DNA of 47,577 nucleotides from Bacillota bacterium (GTDB taxonomy: Bacteria > Bacillota > Clostridia > Christensenellales > SZUA-584), in assembly GCA_023416745.1 (NCBI GenBank), contig JAEZHF010000055.1, positions 1-47,577 of the forward strand. Direction: 5' to 3'. The notes under the pieces were generated by a model that searched no databases, had not been told where the DNA came from, and saw only the letters and a program-made list of their open reading frames with translations. Positions 15,671 to 23,071 of the stretch are shown here, piece by piece; positions within the stretch are counted from its first letter, which is position 1; each line of letters starts with the position of its first letter. A program made the position numbers and the translations under genes.

Positions 15671-17329
15671 CTACACTGCCGGCGGAATGTCCAGAAACTG
15701 CACGTCCTTGCACGTTTCCTCGGCGCGGCGCAGCGTCCAGTCGTTCTTGTACAGTATCACCGGCCGCTGCAGGTGGTCCTCCACCACGCGGGCGTTGTCG
15801 GAGATGCCCAGCATCTGGCTCGTGATGGTCTTGGCCATCACCCATCGCGCCAGCGTATAAGGCAGGTTCTCGATGATGATGTCCACGCCGTATTCGTACT
15901 TCATACGGTACGTGAGCACCTCAAACTGCAGCACGCCCACCACGCCGATGGTCAGCGTCTCCACGCCGAGATTGGGCTGCTTGAACACCTGTATCGCACC
16001 CTCCTCGGCAATCTGGTTGATGCCCTGAAGGAACTGCTTGCGCCGCATTGCGTCCGGCGTGCGCACATTCGCGAAGTGCTCCGACGGGAACATCGGGATG
16101 CCCTCGAACCGGAAAGTTTCCTTGCTCTCGCACAGCGTATCGCCGATCTTTAAGAGGCCGGTGTCCACCACGCCGATGATGTCGCCCGCGTACGCTTCCT
16201 CCACCGCCGTCTTCTCCTGCGCGAAGAACTGCTGCGGCTGCGACATGCGCAGCATCTTGCCGGTGCGCTCGTGCAGCACCTCCATGCCCGTCTCAAAGCG
16301 GCCGGAGCAGATGCGGATGAAAGCGATGCGGTTGCGGTGGGAGGGGTCCATGTTGGCCTGTATTTTGAATACGAAGCCGGAGAAGCCCTCGCTGTCCGGC
16401 ACTATGGGCCCCGCGGTGCTGTTCTTGCTGCCCGGCGATGGCGCAAGGGTAATGAACTCCTCAAGGAAGTGCTTCACGCCGAAGTTGGTCATCGCGCTGC
16501 CGAAGAACATCGGGGTCAGGTTGCCGCTGCGCACGCGCTCATAGTCAAACGCATCGCCCGCGATATCCAGCAGCTCAATCTCCTCGCACAGCTTGTTGTA
16601 CAGGTGATCGCCCAGCAGATCGCGGCAGGCCGGGTCGTCCAGCGCCACGCTTTGGGACTTCACCATCTGCGAACCGTGGCCCTCCGCCTCGAACAACTCC
16701 ACTTGCCCCTCCTTGCGGTGGAACACGCCCATGAACATGCCGTCTTCGCCGATGGGCCAGTTCATCGGGCAGGAGCGTATGCCCAGCGTCTGCTCGATCT
16801 CGTCCATCAGCTCGAACGGATTCTTGCAGAAGCGGTCCAGCTTGTTGACGAACGTGAATATCGGTATGCCGCGCATCCGGCAGACGTGGAACAGCTTCTT
16901 GGTCTGCGCCTCCACGCCCTTGGCCCCGTCGATGAGCATGACGGCGCAGTCCGCCGCGGCCAGCGTGCGGTAGGTGTCCTCGGAGAAGTCCTGATGGCCC
17001 GGCGTATCCAATATGTTGATACGGCTGCCGTTGTAATCGAAGAACATCACGCTGGACGTCACCGAGATGCCGCGCTGTTTTTCAATCTCCATCCAGTCGG
17101 AAACGGCGTGCTTGGCCGCCTTGCGCCCTTTGACCGTACCCGCGAGGCGTATCGCGCCGCCGTACAGCAGCAGCTTTTCCGTCAGCGTGGTTTTGCCCGC
17201 ATCCGGATGCGATATGATCGCAAAGGTTTTCCGGCGTGCAACCTCTTTTGTTATGATATCTGAAGTGCCGATATGCTTTTTCTCCCCTTTGTCTGTATGC
17301 TTTGCTTGCAAAAAAACAGAAGCCCGCAT
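15671..17329 (-). CDS. prfC: Peptide chain release factor 3 (RF3)
   Basis: RF3 is the GTPase that recycles RF1 and RF2 after peptide release. GTP motifs are complete: 'ISHPDAGKTTLTEK' (P-loop), 'EIEKQRGISVTSSVMFF' (switch I), 'DTPGHQDFSEDTYRTL' (switch II) and 'VNKLDR'. Domain II has 'GFVFKIQANMDPSHRNRIAF', and the C-terminal domain contains 'VGVLQFEVLTYRMKYEY', all typical of RF3. The start is uncertain. The ATG at 17329 lies inside a terminator-like hairpin. The homology start matches about codon 17272, where a strong AAAGGGGAG site is followed after 9 nt by AUC and no AUG, GUG or UUG. See the finding. Confidence 0.93.
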   Translation of the reverse strand: MRASVFLQAKHTDKGEKKHIGTSDIITKEVARRKTFAIISHPDAGKTTLTEKLLLYGGAIRLAGTVKGRKAAKHAVSDWMEIEKQRGISVTSSVMFFDYNGSRINILDTPGHQDFSEDTYRTLAAADCAVMLIDGAKGVEAQTKKLFHVCRMRGIPIFTFVNKLDRFCKNPFELMDEIEQTLGIRSCPMNWPIGEDGMFMGVFHRKEGQVELFEAEGHGSQMVKSQSVALDDPACRDLLGDHLYNKLCEEIELLDIAGDAFDYERVRSGNLTPMFFGSAMTNFGVKHFLEEFITLAPSPGSKNSTAGPIVPDSEGFSGFVFKIQANMDPSHRNRIAFIRICSGRFETGMEVLHERTGKMLRMSQPQQFFAQEKTAVEEAYAGDIIGVVDTGLLKIGDTLCESKETFRFEGIPMFPSEHFANVRTPDAMRRKQFLQGINQIAEEGAIQVFKQPNLGVETLTIGVVGVLQFEVLTYRMKYEYGVDIIIENLPYTLARWVMAKTITSQMLGISDNARVVEDHLQRPVILYKNDWTLRRAEETCKDVQFLDIPPAV

Positions 17330-17338
17330 GTGAGCTTC
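17310..17338 (-). terminator. Terminator-like hairpin in the prfC leader
   Basis: On the minus strand GAAGCUC pairs with GGGCUUC (7 bp with one wobble, loop ACAUGC) and is followed by UGUUUUUUU. It lies about 20-25 nt after the predicted transcription start and before the strong Shine-Dalgarno, so it has the layout of an attenuator. Confidence 0.6.
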
Positions 17339-17361
17339 CATCTGAAAGCCGTTTAACTCCG

Positions 17362-17392
17362 TTATTATACAGGACTTGGTGATGCGCGTCAA
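17362..17392 (-). promoter_or_regulatory. Promoter of prfC
   Basis: On the minus strand TTGACG is followed after 17 bp by a perfect TATAAT, ending near 17364. Transcription would start near 17357. Any start codon upstream of this cannot be used by this promoter. Confidence 0.8.
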
Positions 17393-17447
17393 ACGCGATT
17401 TGCGGCGGATGTTAAACGCATCGAATGACAGGGGAGGGGGCTTTTAT

Positions 17448-17486
17448 CGAAAAACCGGAGTCTGCATGACGCATCCTCCGGTTCAT
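17448..17486 (-). terminator. Intrinsic terminator of dapB
   Basis: On the minus strand AACCGGAG pairs with CTCCGGTT and runs into TTTTTCG, directly after the dapB stop. This makes the prfC transcript independent. Confidence 0.75.
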
Positions 17487-17503
17487 ATCAACTACGCATA
17501 TAT

Positions 17504-18325
17504 CTAAGATGTTGTCACACTCGGCGATACCACCTGCAGCGGCTGCATGCCGGCAGTGGCGGGGTAGGATAATATCACGTCGGACATCTCGTGCCAGCCC
17601 TTTCTCCGGCTGATGAAACGTGCCGCCCGCAGCGCGCCTTCGGCAAAAGCCCGTCTGGAGAACGACTGGTGAGTGATGACGATTTCCTCGTTTTCACCGG
17701 CAGCCATCACCTCATGGATGCCGATGTGTCCGCCCGCGCGCACGGAGTTGATCGGGATGTCGCTGTAACCCGGATTGAGCTCGCCTTCGATGGCCCGGGA
17801 AATGATCTTCGCGGTACCGGACGGAATATCTGCCTTTTTGATGTGATGCGTTTCGGTGATCTGAAAATCATAGAAAGGCAGGGATTGCGCGATGAGCTTG
17901 AGCGCCTCGATCAGTACGTTCACGCCCAGAGTCACATTGGGGGCATAGACGAGGCCAAAGCTCTTATCTTTCGTCAGGCTGCGCATCCACTGGAGCTCAT
18001 CCTCCGTAAAGCCGGTCGTGCAGACCACAGCGGGAACACCGAACTTTTTGCACTCGGCCAGCAGCAGCTTGGACGCCGCCGGGTTGGAGAAGTCGATGAC
18101 AACATCCACAAACCTATCTCCCAGCAGCATGCCTGCCTCCGTAACCTCAAGAGCTTCTATCCCCAAGCGGTCCACATGAGACATAAGTCCGAGGTCTTTG
18201 CCTTTTCTCTCGCTGCCGACACGGCAAAAGCCCGCCGCCACGCGCATGTCCTTTTCCTTTTCAACTATCGTCCGGATCAGCTCCTGACCCGCTCTTCCGA
18301 TTCCGCAAATCGCCACATTCAACAT
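17504..18325 (-). CDS. dapB: 4-hydroxy-tetrahydrodipicolinate reductase DapB
   Basis: DapB makes tetrahydrodipicolinate on the way to diaminopimelate and lysine, and so feeds peptidoglycan synthesis. The 273-residue protein begins 'VAICGIGRAGQELIRTIVE' (NAD(P)-binding). It then has 'DVVIDFSNPAASKLLL', 'VVCTTGFTEDEL' and the substrate loop 'ITETHHIKKADIPSGTAK', which contains the catalytic histidines, lysine and SGT. A GTG at 18328 precedes the ATG at 18325 in frame; I prefer ATG, 10 nt after AGGAGG. It has its own promoter, a c-di-AMP riboswitch and a terminator in its leader. Its C-terminus is slightly longer than usual. Confidence 0.9.
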   Translation of the reverse strand: MLNVAICGIGRAGQELIRTIVEKEKDMRVAAGFCRVGSERKGKDLGLMSHVDRLGIEALEVTEAGMLLGDRFVDVVIDFSNPAASKLLLAECKKFGVPAVVCTTGFTEDELQWMRSLTKDKSFGLVYAPNVTLGVNVLIEALKLIAQSLPFYDFQITETHHIKKADIPSGTAKIISRAIEGELNPGYSDIPINSVRAGGHIGIHEVMAAGENEEIVITHQSFSRRAFAEGALRAARFISRRKGWHEMSDVILSYPATAGMQPLQVVSPSVTTS

Positions 18326-18436
18326 CACAATCGTTCCTCCTTCTCTCCTGGGATGGGCAGTCCCGTCAACACCTCCGAAAACATTTAAAAATGTTTGGAC
18401 CTTTGTGCACGCCGCGTCTGTTAGTTGGTTGTAACT

Positions 18437-18464
18437 AAAAAACGCCTACAAACAATTGTAAGCG
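18437..18464 (-). terminator. Riboswitch-controlled intrinsic terminator upstream of dapB
   Basis: On the minus strand CGCUUACAA pairs with UUGUAGGCG (9 bp, one G-U), loop UUGU, followed by six U. It sits about 20-50 nt after the c-di-AMP aptamer and about 110 nt before the dapB start, the normal layout of a transcription-terminating riboswitch. Confidence 0.85.
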
Positions 18465-18483
18465 CAAATAACAAAAAGATAAT

Positions 18484-18613
18484 TACATATATCTCCCTCT
18501 CATGCGCTTACGAGATTAGCTGTCGGGTTCGGGTTGAAAGGTACCCTACCGAATAAAATCGGATTCACCCCAAAATTGGTTCTCCCGTTCTTCATAAATG
18601 AAGATTAAGCTAT
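18484..18613 (-). promoter_or_regulatory. Cyclic di-AMP riboswitch (ydaO/yuaA leader) upstream of dapB
   Basis: The minus-strand RNA carries the ydaO-type core in order: GCUUAAUCU, then CGGGAGAACC, UUGGGGUGAAUCC, GGUAGGGU, CCCGAACCCGACAGCUAA, UCUCGUAAGCGC and GAGAGGGAG. These segments match the Bacillus ydaO leader closely by eye, including the paired ends GCUUAAU and GUAAGC. The aptamer lies 15-20 nt after a strong promoter and is followed by an intrinsic terminator. Ligand binding normally turns such genes off. A role over dapB is inferred from position. Confidence 0.93.
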
Positions 18614-18627
18614 GACCTATTAAAACT

Positions 18628-18656
18628 ATTATAGCCATAAAAACGTGCCAAGTCAA
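18628..18656 (-). promoter_or_regulatory. Promoter of the dapB riboswitch transcript
   Basis: On the minus strand TTGACT, 17 bp, TATAAT. Transcription would start just before the c-di-AMP aptamer. Confidence 0.8.
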
Positions 18657-18699
18657 TGAAACGGACGGTTTTTATTTAGAGAAATTATCCAGAAAAGTA

Positions 18700-18754
18700 T
18701 TGACCAGCGGGTCAAAGCGTGCTATGTTTAAATTGACCTGTGGGTCAATGGAGG
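18700..18754 (+). promoter_or_regulatory. Twin TetR operators and promoter
   Basis: Two identical palindromes TTGACC-N4-GGTCAA lie at 18700-18715 and 18733-18748, 33 bp apart (about three helical turns). The first TTGACC doubles as a -35, with 17 bp to TATGTT (18723-18728), and the second covers the start of transcription. This is a textbook layout for repression by the TetR protein encoded just downstream (site GGAGG, ATG 18760). Confidence 0.8.
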
Positions 18755-18759
18755 CAATA

Positions 18760-19398
18760 ATGATTTCAAGCTTTGACAAGCTGTCCTCAGAGAAGCGGGA
18801 ATTCATACTGAGCACATGCATGGACGTGTTCATCGAATATGGCTATGCACTGGCCAACACCAACGAAATCGCGCAGCGGTGCGGTATCGCCAAGGGCAGC
18901 ATATTCCACTACTTCGGCAGCAAGCGCGAGTTGTTCCTGTACGTCTGCCGCCACTGTATGGAACGCGTGCTGGATGCCACGCGCGAAGCGTTGTCCGGCA
19001 GCGGCGAAGGCACTTACTTCGAGCGTGCAAGGCGCAGCGTTGCGGCTAAGCTGGCGGTGCCGCGAGCCTACCCCAAGGAGACGCAGCTGCTTGCCAAAGC
19101 GGCGGGCGAGCGCGGCCACGACGCAGCGGACGTGCTGTTCGAATTGATGGCTGATTACGCCACGCAGATGCGGGCTTTGAGTGCGGGGTATCTAGGGAGT
19201 ATCGAGCCGAAGCTGCTGCGGGACGGCGTGGATTTAAGCGACGCGCAGGTGTACATCCGAACCGTGTTCGACGGCGTGACCGCGCGCGTGCTGCAAACGC
19301 ACAGTCCGCATCAACTGCTGGACGAACCGCACATACTGGAAGCCGAGCTGGACAAAACGATCCGTTTCATTATGGGTGGGATTGGGAGGAATGAGTAA
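18760..19398 (+). CDS. TetR/AcrR-family transcriptional regulator
   Basis: This 212-residue regulator has the TetR helix-turn-helix near its N-terminus: 'FIEYGYALANTNEIAQRCGI' followed by 'AKGSIFHYFGSKRELF', with a C-terminal ligand domain of unknown specificity. The start at 18760 is chosen for its GGAGG 5 nt upstream and because the twin operators lie before it. It is one nucleotide from the ligase gene that follows, so both are probably co-transcribed and autorepressed. The ligand may be related to the ligase substrate, for instance an aryl or fatty acid or its CoA ester; this is only inference. Confidence 0.92.
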   Translation: MISSFDKLSSEKREFILSTCMDVFIEYGYALANTNEIAQRCGIAKGSIFHYFGSKRELFLYVCRHCMERVLDATREALSGSGEGTYFERARRSVAAKLAVPRAYPKETQLLAKAAGERGHDAADVLFELMADYATQMRALSAGYLGSIEPKLLRDGVDLSDAQVYIRTVFDGVTARVLQTHSPHQLLDEPHILEAELDKTIRFIMGGIGRNE

Positions 19399-20742
19399 AT
19401 GAAGCCGAAGATCGGGTTTTTAAGCGCGCTACTGTCCACACGCAAAGCGAAGAAGCTGACGCCGCAGCAAATCAGGGAGATACAGAAGGAACGGCTGGAC
19501 GTGCTGATACGTCATGCCCGTGCACACAGCGCCGTATACCGTGAGAAGTACGCAGGCCTGCCGGACCACCCCACGCTGGAGAGCCTGCCGACGTCGAGCA
19601 AGCCGGAGCTGATGGCGCGCTTCGACGATTGGGTGACCGACCCGGTGGTTAAGCTGGCCGACCTGCAGCAATACGTGAAGGACGAAGAAAACATCGGGCA
19701 GCCTTTCCTCGGGAAATATCTCGTGGCTACCACGTCCGGCTCCACCGGTGTACCCGCGGTCATGATGTATGACATCAACAACATGAACGTGCTGGATGCG
19801 CTGGCGGTGACGCGTTCGATGGCGTACAAGGGCGTGATGGGCAGGCTGGTGAAGGCGGGCGGCAAATCCGCCGCCGTGTACGCGACAGGCGGGCATTACC
19901 TCGGCGTGGCGAGCGTACGATACAAGCAGTACAAAAATCCGCTCAAGGCGAAGCAGTTCGCCGTATTCTCGGTACTGTGGCCGGTAGAGCACATCGTGGA
20001 GCAGCTCAACGCATTCCGGCCCGCGCTGCTGGGTGGATATCCCACCGCGCTGGAGCTGCTGATACCTGAGAAGCAATCGGGACGGCTGACGATTGAGCCG
20101 GTGCTGATCAACACCGGCGGTGAATACCTGTCGCCTGAGCTGGCGCGGCGGCTGTCCGAGGCGTTCGGGTGTCCGGTGCAGTCGGGCTATGCCTGCACCG
20201 AGGGCGGGCTAATAGCGTTCCAGTGCCGGGAGGGGCACCTGCATGTCAACGACGACTGGGTGATTATCGAGCCGGTGGATGCGGCCGGCAACCCTGTGCC
20301 GCCCGGAACGCTGGCCGACAAGATATACATCACCAACCTCGCCAGCTTCGCGCAGCCGGTGATCCGCTATGAGGTGACGGACCGCGTGCGCGTGCTGACT
20401 GAGCCTTGCGCGTGCGGCAGCCTGCTCACCGCCATCGAGGTGGAGGGGTGCACGGACGACATGCTCGAATTCCCGGACGGCGTGCGCATACCGCCGTTGT
20501 CCGTGTACGTCGTGCTCAAGGAGACGCCGGGCGTGGTGCGGTTTCAGGTGATGCAGAGAAACGATGCGGAAGTGGAGCTGCGGCTGGAGACTACGCCGAG
20601 AAATGACGACGTGGCGCGGGAGGCCGTGAGCCGTCTGTCTGCGTTCTTCCGGGAGAAGGGCGCAAATCCTGCCGTTGTGCTGTCGGCTGAGACGCCGTCC
20701 CGTAACGCCAGCGGTAAGTTCCGTCACGTGATGAAGGCTTAG
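19399..20742 (+). CDS. Phenylacetate-CoA ligase-like adenylate-forming enzyme
   Basis: This 447-residue protein is an AMP-forming ligase of the PaaK type. The ATP-binding P-loop 'ATTSGSTGVPAVMMYD' is at about 111-126, 'INTGGEYLSPELARRLSEAF' at about 236-255, and 'QSGYACTEGG' (aromatic/TE motif) at about 260-269. 'VIRYEVTDRVRV' then carries the conserved YxxxD-type adenylate contact, and a C-terminal lid ends 'RNASGKFRHVMKA' with the usual lysine region. The real acid substrate is unknown; related proteins include capsule-type and aryl-CoA ligases. It starts directly after the TetR stop. Expression is probably controlled by that TetR. Confidence 0.85.
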   Translation: MKPKIGFLSALLSTRKAKKLTPQQIREIQKERLDVLIRHARAHSAVYREKYAGLPDHPTLESLPTSSKPELMARFDDWVTDPVVKLADLQQYVKDEENIGQPFLGKYLVATTSGSTGVPAVMMYDINNMNVLDALAVTRSMAYKGVMGRLVKAGGKSAAVYATGGHYLGVASVRYKQYKNPLKAKQFAVFSVLWPVEHIVEQLNAFRPALLGGYPTALELLIPEKQSGRLTIEPVLINTGGEYLSPELARRLSEAFGCPVQSGYACTEGGLIAFQCREGHLHVNDDWVIIEPVDAAGNPVPPGTLADKIYITNLASFAQPVIRYEVTDRVRVLTEPCACGSLLTAIEVEGCTDDMLEFPDGVRIPPLSVYVVLKETPGVVRFQVMQRNDAEVELRLETTPRNDDVAREAVSRLSAFFREKGANPAVVLSAETPSRNASGKFRHVMKA

Positions 20743-20772
20743 TGGCAGCGGGAAAGGTTATATTGTTTAAAA

Positions 20773-20806
20773 GGGTGAGGGCTGTCTGCGCTCCTCTTTT
20801 TTGTAT
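20773..20806 (+). terminator. Probable terminator after the ligase gene
   Basis: GAGGGC...GCTCCTC forms an imperfect stem followed by TTTTTTGT, 30 nt downstream of the ligase stop. Confidence 0.5.
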
Positions 20807-20848
20807 TGCGGAGAGGCAAACGGTATAAACTGTGCGCATAAAAACCAG

Positions 20849-21107
20849 CTATAACCGGTTGTCGTCGTTCATGTTCTGCTGTTGCTGCATAACGTCGCGC
20901 TGGGCCTGCTCCGCCATCTGCTGATGCAGCTGCGCATCCCGTTGAGCCTGCTCCATGAACTGGCGGTCCTGCATGGCTTGCATAAACGCATTATCCGTCC
21001 GTGAACTTATGCCCCTCGTACGAGCGGAGCGACACCGTAACAATGATGCCAATCACCACAATGGCGATGAATACGAACGGGATGATGAAAAATATGTCGA
21101 AGCCCAT
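20849..21107 (-). pseudogene. Small membrane protein with Gln-rich tail, split by a 4-bp duplication
   Basis: Two minus-strand reading frames make sense only when joined. The first encodes a hydrophobic anchor 'MGFDIFFIIPFVFIAIVVIG' and stops after 'GHKFTDG'. The second encodes a Gln/Met-rich helix ('NAFMQAMQDRQFMEQAQRD' to 'MNDDNRL'). At the join the plus strand reads CCGTCCGT (20995-21002), a tandem 4-bp repeat. Removing one copy restores '...HKFTDNAFMQ...' as one frame of about 85 codons. The start at 21107 lacks a good ribosome site, so it is uncertain. The function is unknown. Confidence 0.65.
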
Positions 21108-21240
21108 GGAAAGCGGTACAGAACCCTTTCTGACACCCCCTTTGGCTGAGTATTTGATGCCTGCAGTATACCATGCACGGACGGAGACGGGGGTATGCAG
21201 GTGATCGAAGGGCTGGATTCTCATACGCGCTGCTGCTCAA

Positions 21241-21318
21241 GGGGCGACCGTAGGTCACCCCTGCACCAAATTATCATGCTGCCATGAACCGTGAAGGCGG
21301 GAATGGAGACCGCCCCTG
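21241..21318. repeat. GGGGCGACC repeat (copy 3) joined to a GGCGGG/CCGCCC repeat
   Basis: GGGGCGACC-gta-GGTCACCCC matches the RAYT-associated palindrome with one change. About 30 bp later GGCGGGaatggagaCCGCCCCT matches the repeat at 245-275 and 45.8-46.1 kb. The two repeat families are therefore sometimes composite. Confidence 0.65.
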
Positions 21319-21413
21319 GAAGCGTGCTTTCAGGCGTCATACAGCAGGGCCTGTCCCAATTCGTGCTGGCAGTAAAAACGCCGCAAACGGTATTCCGCTG
21401 GCCGACCGCTACA

Positions 21414-21905
21414 TCACGGACACAGCACGATGATCTGATACGGCGTGGTTTGCGGGGGAATGCTGCGTGTCGTGGGGCCGTAAACCACAGCGAGGTCCCG
21501 ACCGACGGGTCTGCCGGAGAAGGCCTGGCCATTTTCCAGCTTGGCCACGGTGGCCGGACCGATGTTCAGCTTCAGGTCGCCGTCGGCGGAGACGAGGTCG
21601 CGCCCGAAGTAGTCCACCGTCACATTGCGGCCCGGTGTCGCCTTGGCCATCACGATGGCAACATACTGCGGCGGATAGATCATCGGCACGGGGGCTGCTG
21701 CGTCATAGAAGCCCGTTATCCGGTCTCCGCGCTTTATCATCACATGATCCACGAAATAAGTATCCGGCACCACCACAAAATTGGCCGTCTGCCCGCGGCT
21801 ATCGGCCAGCGTCATCAGTTTCACACAGCCCGCCGGTTCAGCCGCCTCGCGCCAGAAATCCTGTATGTCCATCACAATGCCGGTAAATGATCCGTATACA
21901 CCCAT
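21414..21905 (-). CDS. Conserved hypothetical protein
   Basis: This 163-residue soluble protein starts at 21905 after a strong GGAGGAGAGACGGTTTT leader; the frame is open further upstream but without a site. I recall similar clostridial hypothetical proteins but no assigned function. It is rich in beta-strand patterns ('FTGIVMDIQDFW', 'NFVVVPDTYFVDHVMIKRGD', 'ITGFYDAAAPVPMIYPPQY', 'LAVVYGPTTRSIPPQTTP'), which suggests a small beta-barrel, perhaps OB-like. No signal peptide, membrane span or catalytic motif is evident. Confidence 0.8.
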   Translation of the reverse strand: MGVYGSFTGIVMDIQDFWREAAEPAGCVKLMTLADSRGQTANFVVVPDTYFVDHVMIKRGDRITGFYDAAAPVPMIYPPQYVAIVMAKATPGRNVTVDYFGRDLVSADGDLKLNIGPATVAKLENGQAFSGRPVGRDLAVVYGPTTRSIPPQTTPYQIIVLCP

Positions 21906-22225
21906 AAAACCGTCTCTCCTCCAATAACAAGCTTTTGCTACATCATATGAAGCCGACGTGATTTTGCGCCTTAGCGGAGCAGCAGTCGGGTTGACGATTT
22001 TATTGGAAGGATCCAACGCAGAATATATTCAGCCGCCGCCGGATGTTTTTATATTGACGCTGACGTTGTTGCTTGTGTATCAATCAATACCTTCGGCGTG
22101 CTTATACGACACCGGAGGTGCTGCCCAATGGTATGACTTCATGGGAACGCTTATTTTCAGTAAGTGGTCATCACCCTGGAGGCAGCAGTATATGCGTAAC
22201 GACGACATGCACGATTGAGCGCAAG
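21906..22225. other. Gene-free stretch
   Basis: About 320 bp between two minus-strand genes. A weak 86-codon frame exists on the plus strand but has no ribosome site and no recognisable composition. I see no repeats or RNA structure worth naming. Confidence 0.4.
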
Positions 22226-22262
22226 TTAAAAAAGCAGCAGTAATGAAGGTGCTGTTTTTAAC
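22226..22262 (-). terminator. Terminator of the 22.3-22.8 kb gene
   Basis: On the minus strand CAGCA pairs with TGCTG and is followed by CTTTTTTAAC. On the plus strand the stem also ends in GTTTTTA, so it may work both ways. Confidence 0.6.
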
Positions 22263-22277
22263 CCGGCAGCTGACTAC

Positions 22278-22841
22278 TTAAGAGGGATGCGTGCGCTCAT
22301 TGGGCTTCAATACATTCCTTTGCTGCGTGCCGGTGATCCAAAGGAACACCAGTCTGACAACGAGGGAGACCGTTAACAGCACCAGGAAGTGGAAGAATAC
22401 GTTCCAGTTGTGGAATTCCAGAGCCCCGACAAGCGTAAAGACAGGGAAAATAACAAAGCACAGGAGTGCAAAACCGATCGCGTTCCGTACCATATACCCC
22501 TTCCATGAATGGGCATACTGCTGCGCCAACATCACGATGATGGGGGATAAAGTAATGCTGGATGTAAACATATTATTCGCAAAGGGCACCAGCCTGATAT
22601 TATAGTGCGCCAAACCCAGCAGACCGCCCAGGACGATGCTGTTGAGGCTTTTCGCGACAGCCGCCAGCGAACCGATAAGCAGTATCTCGGTGGCACGGCG
22701 CTTGTCCAGCAGCTTCAGCCACACCACATACGCCGCAATCAGTATGATGACTTCCAAAAACCAGCCCAAAGAGAAGATCTCTTCATTCAGCCAGTGCTGC
22801 ATAGACAGCTGCGAATACTCCCTTAACATTTCGTAAAGCAT
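22278..22841 (-). CDS. Small polytopic membrane protein (CBO0543-like)
   Basis: This 187-residue protein has about five hydrophobic helices: 'SLGWFLEVIILIAAYVVWLK', then 'EILLIGSLAAVAKSLNSIVL', 'SITLSPIIVMLAQQY', 'AIGFALLCFVIFPVFTLVGA' and 'FFHFLVLLTVSLVVRLVFLW'. The size and pattern resemble the CBO0543 family of membrane proteins in spore-forming Firmicutes, but this is a resemblance from memory only. The function is unknown. The start has the site AAAGGATGTC. It stands alone with its own terminator. Confidence 0.75.
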   Translation of the reverse strand: MLYEMLREYSQLSMQHWLNEEIFSLGWFLEVIILIAAYVVWLKLLDKRRATEILLIGSLAAVAKSLNSIVLGGLLGLAHYNIRLVPFANNMFTSSITLSPIIVMLAQQYAHSWKGYMVRNAIGFALLCFVIFPVFTLVGALEFHNWNVFFHFLVLLTVSLVVRLVFLWITGTQQRNVLKPNERTHPS

Positions 22842-22915
22842 AATGACATCCTTTCAGCAAGTATACGTCATAATTTATTATTTGCTGAATGCCCAAAGGC
22901 AATACGAATCTTTGC

Positions 22916-22944
22916 TTGACAGCGTCTTCCATCCATGATAACAT
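22916..22944 (+). promoter_or_regulatory. Promoter of the cold-shock gene
   Basis: A perfect TTGACA (22916-22921), 17 bp, TAACAT (22939-22944). The predicted leader is about 120 nt and contains a large hairpin before the ribosome site. Confidence 0.65.
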
Positions 22945-22974
22945 AAGCTAGTATCAAACGTATCGAATTGAGCT

Positions 22975-23030
22975 CACATGTTTTTGTAAGTCATTCTTTA
23001 TCTGATGATTTACGAAAGCATGTGTTTTTT
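22975..23030 (+). terminator. Long imperfect hairpin with U-run in the cold-shock leader
   Basis: CACATG pairs with CATGTG and, through small mismatches, TTT/AAA, GTAA/TTAC and TCAT/ATGA extend the stem over 50 nt. TTTTTTATTT follows directly. It lies between the predicted promoter and the cold-shock start, so it could be an attenuator or a temperature-responsive leader. It could also simply end upstream transcription. Confidence 0.55.
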
Positions 23031-23071
23031 ATTTGTACTGGGTACGAAAAAGTATTAGGAGGTACCATATT

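Noticed and set aside
16271..17263. 330-codon plus-strand frame opposite prfC
   Set aside because: Antisense to the RF3 GTPase domains; composition typical of a shadow frame in GC-rich DNA.
18340..18690. Lysine (L-box) riboswitch in the dapB leader
   Set aside because: This was the expected element for dapB, but the conserved blocks match the ydaO c-di-AMP class and not the lysine aptamer.
21958..22218. 86-codon plus-strand frame in a gap
   Set aside because: No ribosome site, no recognisable protein features; probably chance.
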